15,698 nt of DNA from Betaproteobacteria bacterium. Lineage in GTDB: Bacteria > Pseudomonadota > Gammaproteobacteria > Burkholderiales > SG8-39. A program made the translations under genes and the position numbers. The stretch covers positions 1-15,698 of the forward strand of contig SCUH01000217.1 of the NCBI GenBank assembly GCA_004298295.1. Reading direction: 5' to 3'. The notes under the pieces are model-generated. The model had not been told where the DNA came from. It did not search any database and saw nothing but the letters and a program-made list of their open reading frames with translations. This document shows, one piece after another, positions 13,572 to 15,698 of this stretch. The stretch's first letter is position 1. The number at the start of each line of letters is the position of its first letter.

Positions 13572-14758
13572 ACGCGTCCTTCATACTGAAGGCTGGACGG
13601 GAGAAGTCGCTGCGCCGGCGGCATCCCTGGATCTTCTCGGGGGCGCTCGAGCGCATCGAGGGTACCCCCGAAAGCGGCGACACGGTCGCTGTCCGGTCCT
13701 CCGACGGCAGGACCCTTGCGCTCGCCGCGTGGAGCCCGGCCTCGCAGATCCGCGCGAGGGTCTGGAGTTTCGATCCGCAGGCGCGCATCGACGCGGAGTT
13801 CTTCCGCGGCCGGGTCGCGCAGGCAGTGGCGCTGCGCAAGGCACTTCCGGCGGCACGCCACAGCAATGCGTTGCGACTGGTGCATGCGGAGTCCGACGGC
13901 CTGCCGGGCGTTGTCGTGGATCGCTATACGGACGTACTGGTCGCGCAGTTCCTCTCCGCAGGCGCCGAGCGTTGGCGCGAGCCGATCCTCGATGCGCTTG
14001 TGGAAGCGACGGGCTGCGAGGCCATCTATGAGCGTTCGGACGCCGAAGTGCGGGTGCTCGAAGGGCTGGCGCCGCGGACCGGGTTCGCGCGCGGCGACCG
14101 CAGCGCCGCGCGCTGCGCGATCGTGGAGCACGGAATCCATTTCCGCGTCGATGTCGAGCAGGGGCAGAAGACCGGTTTCTTCCTCGATCAGCGCGAAAAC
14201 CGGCAGCGGGTGCGCGCGCTGGCCGCAGGGCGCGACGTGCTCGATTGTTTCTGCTACACCGGCGGTTTCGCGATCGCGGCGCTCGCCGGAGGGGCGAGGC
14301 AGGTGCTCGCGCTGGACAGTTCCGCTGCGGCGCTGGGAATCGCGCGTGAGAATCTGTCTGCGAATCCGTTCCCATCCGAGCGGATCGAGTTTCAGCAGGC
14401 CAACGTCTTCGAGCACTTGCGGGCGCTTCGCGACCGGGGGGCGACGTTCGATCTCGTGGTGCTCGACCCGCCCAAGTTTGCGCCGACCGCTGCCCACGCG
14501 CGCAACGCCGCGCGGGCTTACAAGGACATCAACTTGTTGGCGTTCAAGCTGCTGGCGCGCGGCGGTCTGCTGGCGAGCTTTTCCTGTTCCGGCGGGATTT
14601 CGACGGACTTGTTCCAGTCCATTGTCGCCGGCGCGGCGCTCGATGCTGGCGCCGAGGCGAAGATCATCGAGCGCCTGGGCGCTGCACCGGACCACCCGGT
14701 GGCGCTCAACTTTCCCGAAGGCGACTACCTGAAGGGTCTGCTGCTGCTGCGCGACTGA
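13568..14758 (+). CDS. rlmI: 23S rRNA (cytosine-C5)-methyltransferase RlmI
   Basis: A 396-residue protein, the same length as E. coli RlmI (YccW), which methylates C1962 of 23S rRNA with SAM. An N-terminal PUA domain (about 2-70) contains LKAGREKSLRRRHPWIFSGAL and SPASQIRARVWSFDP. LVHAESDGLPGVVVDRY (104-120) and YERSDAEVR (154-162) form the middle domain. The methyltransferase core has GQKTGFFLDQREN (199-211), motif I with FCYTGGFA (228-235), VVLDPPKF (297-304) and FSCSGGIS (338-345). All family blocks are intact. The start is GTG 13568 within GTGA, overlapping the end of xerC, so translation is coupled. It converges on the following minus-strand gene with a 14-bp gap and no obvious terminator between them. 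Confidence 0.96.
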   Translation: MNASFILKAGREKSLRRRHPWIFSGALERIEGTPESGDTVAVRSSDGRTLALAAWSPASQIRARVWSFDPQARIDAEFFRGRVAQAVALRKALPAARHSNALRLVHAESDGLPGVVVDRYTDVLVAQFLSAGAERWREPILDALVEATGCEAIYERSDAEVRVLEGLAPRTGFARGDRSAARCAIVEHGIHFRVDVEQGQKTGFFLDQRENRQRVRALAAGRDVLDCFCYTGGFAIAALAGGARQVLALDSSAAALGIARENLSANPFPSERIEFQQANVFEHLRALRDRGATFDLVVLDPPKFAPTAAHARNAARAYKDINLLAFKLLARGGLLASFSCSGGISTDLFQSIVAGAALDAGAEAKIIERLGAAPDHPVALNFPEGDYLKGLLLLRD

Positions 14759-14772
14759 GTCTGCGGCGGCGC

Positions 14773-15189
14773 CTAGCTTGCCAGCCCGCTGTGGTGCGGC
14801 CTGCGCTCCTCGAGCGCTTCCGCAAGCTTCGTCAGCAGCCTGCGCTCGGACTCGGTGTGCATTTCATCCTGGGCGAGCAGCTGCAGGAAGCGCTTCGCGA
14901 GGGTGTGTTCCTGTTTGCCGATCCGCCCCTGCATGTCGCCCCAGAGCCGCTCGGCGCCTACAAACACTTCCGAATCGGCCGACAGCGCAGCCCCCGCCAT
15001 CAATGCCACCTGGGCGAATACGAGCCGCGCGAGCTCGAGCTCGTCGAGGTCGAAGGTTTCCAGTTCGCGCCCGAAGCTCAAACGCAGCAGCAAGGACAGC
15101 TCGCGATCGCTCGGTGCGAGACGCGCGCGTTCTTCGTACAGCGACGGATTCTCGACAGCGCACAGGCTTTGGTCCAGGCTGAGACTCAT
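14773..15189 (-). CDS. Conserved-looking hypothetical protein of 138 residues
   Basis: I do not recognise the family. ATG 15189 is chosen because GGGAGG (15196-15201 on this strand) lies 6 bases upstream; an alternative in-frame ATG at 15249 adds 20 mostly basic residues and lacks an RBS. No signal peptide or convincing membrane helix is seen. The protein starts MSLSLDQSLCAVENPSLYEERARL and is mostly acidic, Leu-rich and helical. A stretch around 48-70 (DLDELELARLVFAQVALMAGAAL) is the most hydrophobic. The second half (about 82-130) looks like a two-helix hairpin with many charged residues, and the C-terminus ends with PHHSG. There is one Cys (10) and no clear catalytic motif. It is divergent from the GTPase gene across a 269-bp region and convergent with rlmI. 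Codon wobble positions fit a real gene. Confidence 0.7.
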   Translation of the reverse strand: MSLSLDQSLCAVENPSLYEERARLAPSDRELSLLLRLSFGRELETFDLDELELARLVFAQVALMAGAALSADSEVFVGAERLWGDMQGRIGKQEHTLAKRFLQLLAQDEMHTESERRLLTKLAEALEERRPHHSGLAS

Positions 15190-15458
15190 GTCCGGCCTCC
15201 CGGTTTCGGTAACGGCTCCCCGTCGCACGCGCTTGCTTTTCGAACTCATGGCGCACCCAGAATGCCACCGCGGCATGCAAGGGGTGAGGGAAAATTGCCG
15301 CTCTTGCCCTTTGGTACCGGTCTCGCCGGCCGTGAGGTACTTTGGTCGCAGGTCGACCGGAGCAGCGTGCAATTTGTCACGCCCGGCGCGTGACAGATGT
15401 CCTGCGCGGCGCGAGCGAGCCGGCCCTGTACAATGCCGCGCTTTCTGACGGAGTCGGC
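15190..15458. promoter_or_regulatory. Divergent intergenic region with palindrome and -10 element
   Basis: Non-coding between the divergent unknown gene and the GTPase. TGTCACGC (15375-15382) and GCGTGACA (15388-15395) form a perfect 8-bp inverted repeat with a 5-bp spacer. TACAAT at 15429-15434 matches five of six -10 bases and would start transcription near 15441, leaving the dyad centred about 56 bp upstream. A smaller dyad, ATGCC-N5-GGCAT, is at 15262-15276. No T-run flanks either, so operator is favoured over terminator. The binding protein is unknown. Confidence 0.5.
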
Positions 15459-15698
15459 ATGGCGCAGCAAGACATGGTGCCCGTAACCATCCTGACCGGG
15501 TTCCTCGGCGCCGGCAAGACGACGCTGCTGAACCGCATTCTCAGAGAGGATCACGGCCACCGCATCGCGGTGATCGAAAACGAGTTCGGCGAGATCGGCG
15601 TCGACAACGCGATCATCGAGAGCGGCGACGAGCAGATCGTCGAGATGAACAACGGCTGCATCTGCTGCACCGTGCGCGGCGACCTGATCCGCATCCTC
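15459..15698 (+). CDS. COG0523/CobW-family metal-chaperone GTPase, C-terminus missing
   Basis: The first 80 codons of a G3E GTPase run off the window. ATG 15459 has GGAG (15450-15453) 5 bases upstream. Walker A GFLGAGKT is at 14-21, the IENEFGEIGVDN segment (39-50) holds the switch region, and the metal-binding CxCC motif is NGCICC (65-70). These three together identify COG0523 proteins (CobW, YjiA, ZigA, NHase activator), which bind zinc, cobalt or similar metals and hydrolyse GTP to deliver them. The subgroup cannot be fixed without the C-terminal CobW_C domain, so no gene symbol is given. It is a cytoplasmic protein, possibly controlled by the palindrome upstream. Confidence 0.93.
   Translation, partial: MAQQDMVPVTILTGFLGAGKTTLLNRILREDHGHRIAVIENEFGEIGVDNAIIESGDEQIVEMNNGCICCTVRGDLIRIL

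Noticed and set aside
12827..14695. Minus-strand open frame of 622 codons antisense to xerC and rlmI
   Set aside because: Its translation is Arg/Ala-rich without domains, and it lies opposite two certain genes; long antisense frames are expected in GC-rich DNA.
15190..15372. N-terminal extension of the minus-strand 138-residue protein
   Set aside because: The RBS at 15196-15201 clearly serves ATG 15189; the longer version has no RBS and an unusual composition.

Overview
The window is GC-rich, densely packed bacterial DNA. Gene content and order point to a betaproteobacterium: a PTR1-type pteridine reductase coupled to ttcA, an MSHA-type pilus biogenesis block, a DUF484-xerC pair and rlmI. 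This assignment is an inference from gene families; there is no rRNA or tRNA gene here to anchor it.

Layout. A MidA-like methyltransferase runs leftwards off the window start (1-843, minus). Divergent from it, 43 bp away, is a tightly coupled rightward set: pteridine reductase (887-1633), ttcA (1633-2475) and a secreted DUF3750 protein (2476-3222). A short AT-rich gap with a plausible promoter and a 17-bp dyad leads into an unusual open frame (3289-4788). In it a Cro/YdaS-like helix-turn-helix segment runs in frame into a class-V alanine-glyoxylate-type aminotransferase that also has its own strong internal start at 3550. A membrane hydrolase of the YdjM/DUF457 family follows (4810-5859).

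From about 5981 to 11904 lie four genes of an MSHA-type (type IV pilus/type II secretion-like) machine: lipoprotein secretin MshL, a GspB/MshN-like membrane-anchored TPR protein, MshEN-type ATPase MshE and platform protein MshG. No pilin, prepilin peptidase, mshI/J/K or mshM homologue is in the window. Next come DUF484 (11998-12642), xerC (12654-13571) and rlmI (13568-14758). A convergent 138-residue protein of unknown function (14773-15189, minus) follows. A COG0523/CobW-type metal-chaperone GTPase then starts at 15459 and runs off the right edge. The 269-bp divergent region before it carries a perfect 8-bp inverted repeat and a -10-like element.

Most of the window is ordinary housekeeping. 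The points that deserve a second look are the HTH-aminotransferase frame with nested starts and its upstream operator-like dyad, the stripped-down pilus block, the palindrome ahead of the GTPase gene, and the unassigned 138-residue protein. I saw no CRISPR array, IS element, tRNA, rRNA or convincing intrinsic terminator.
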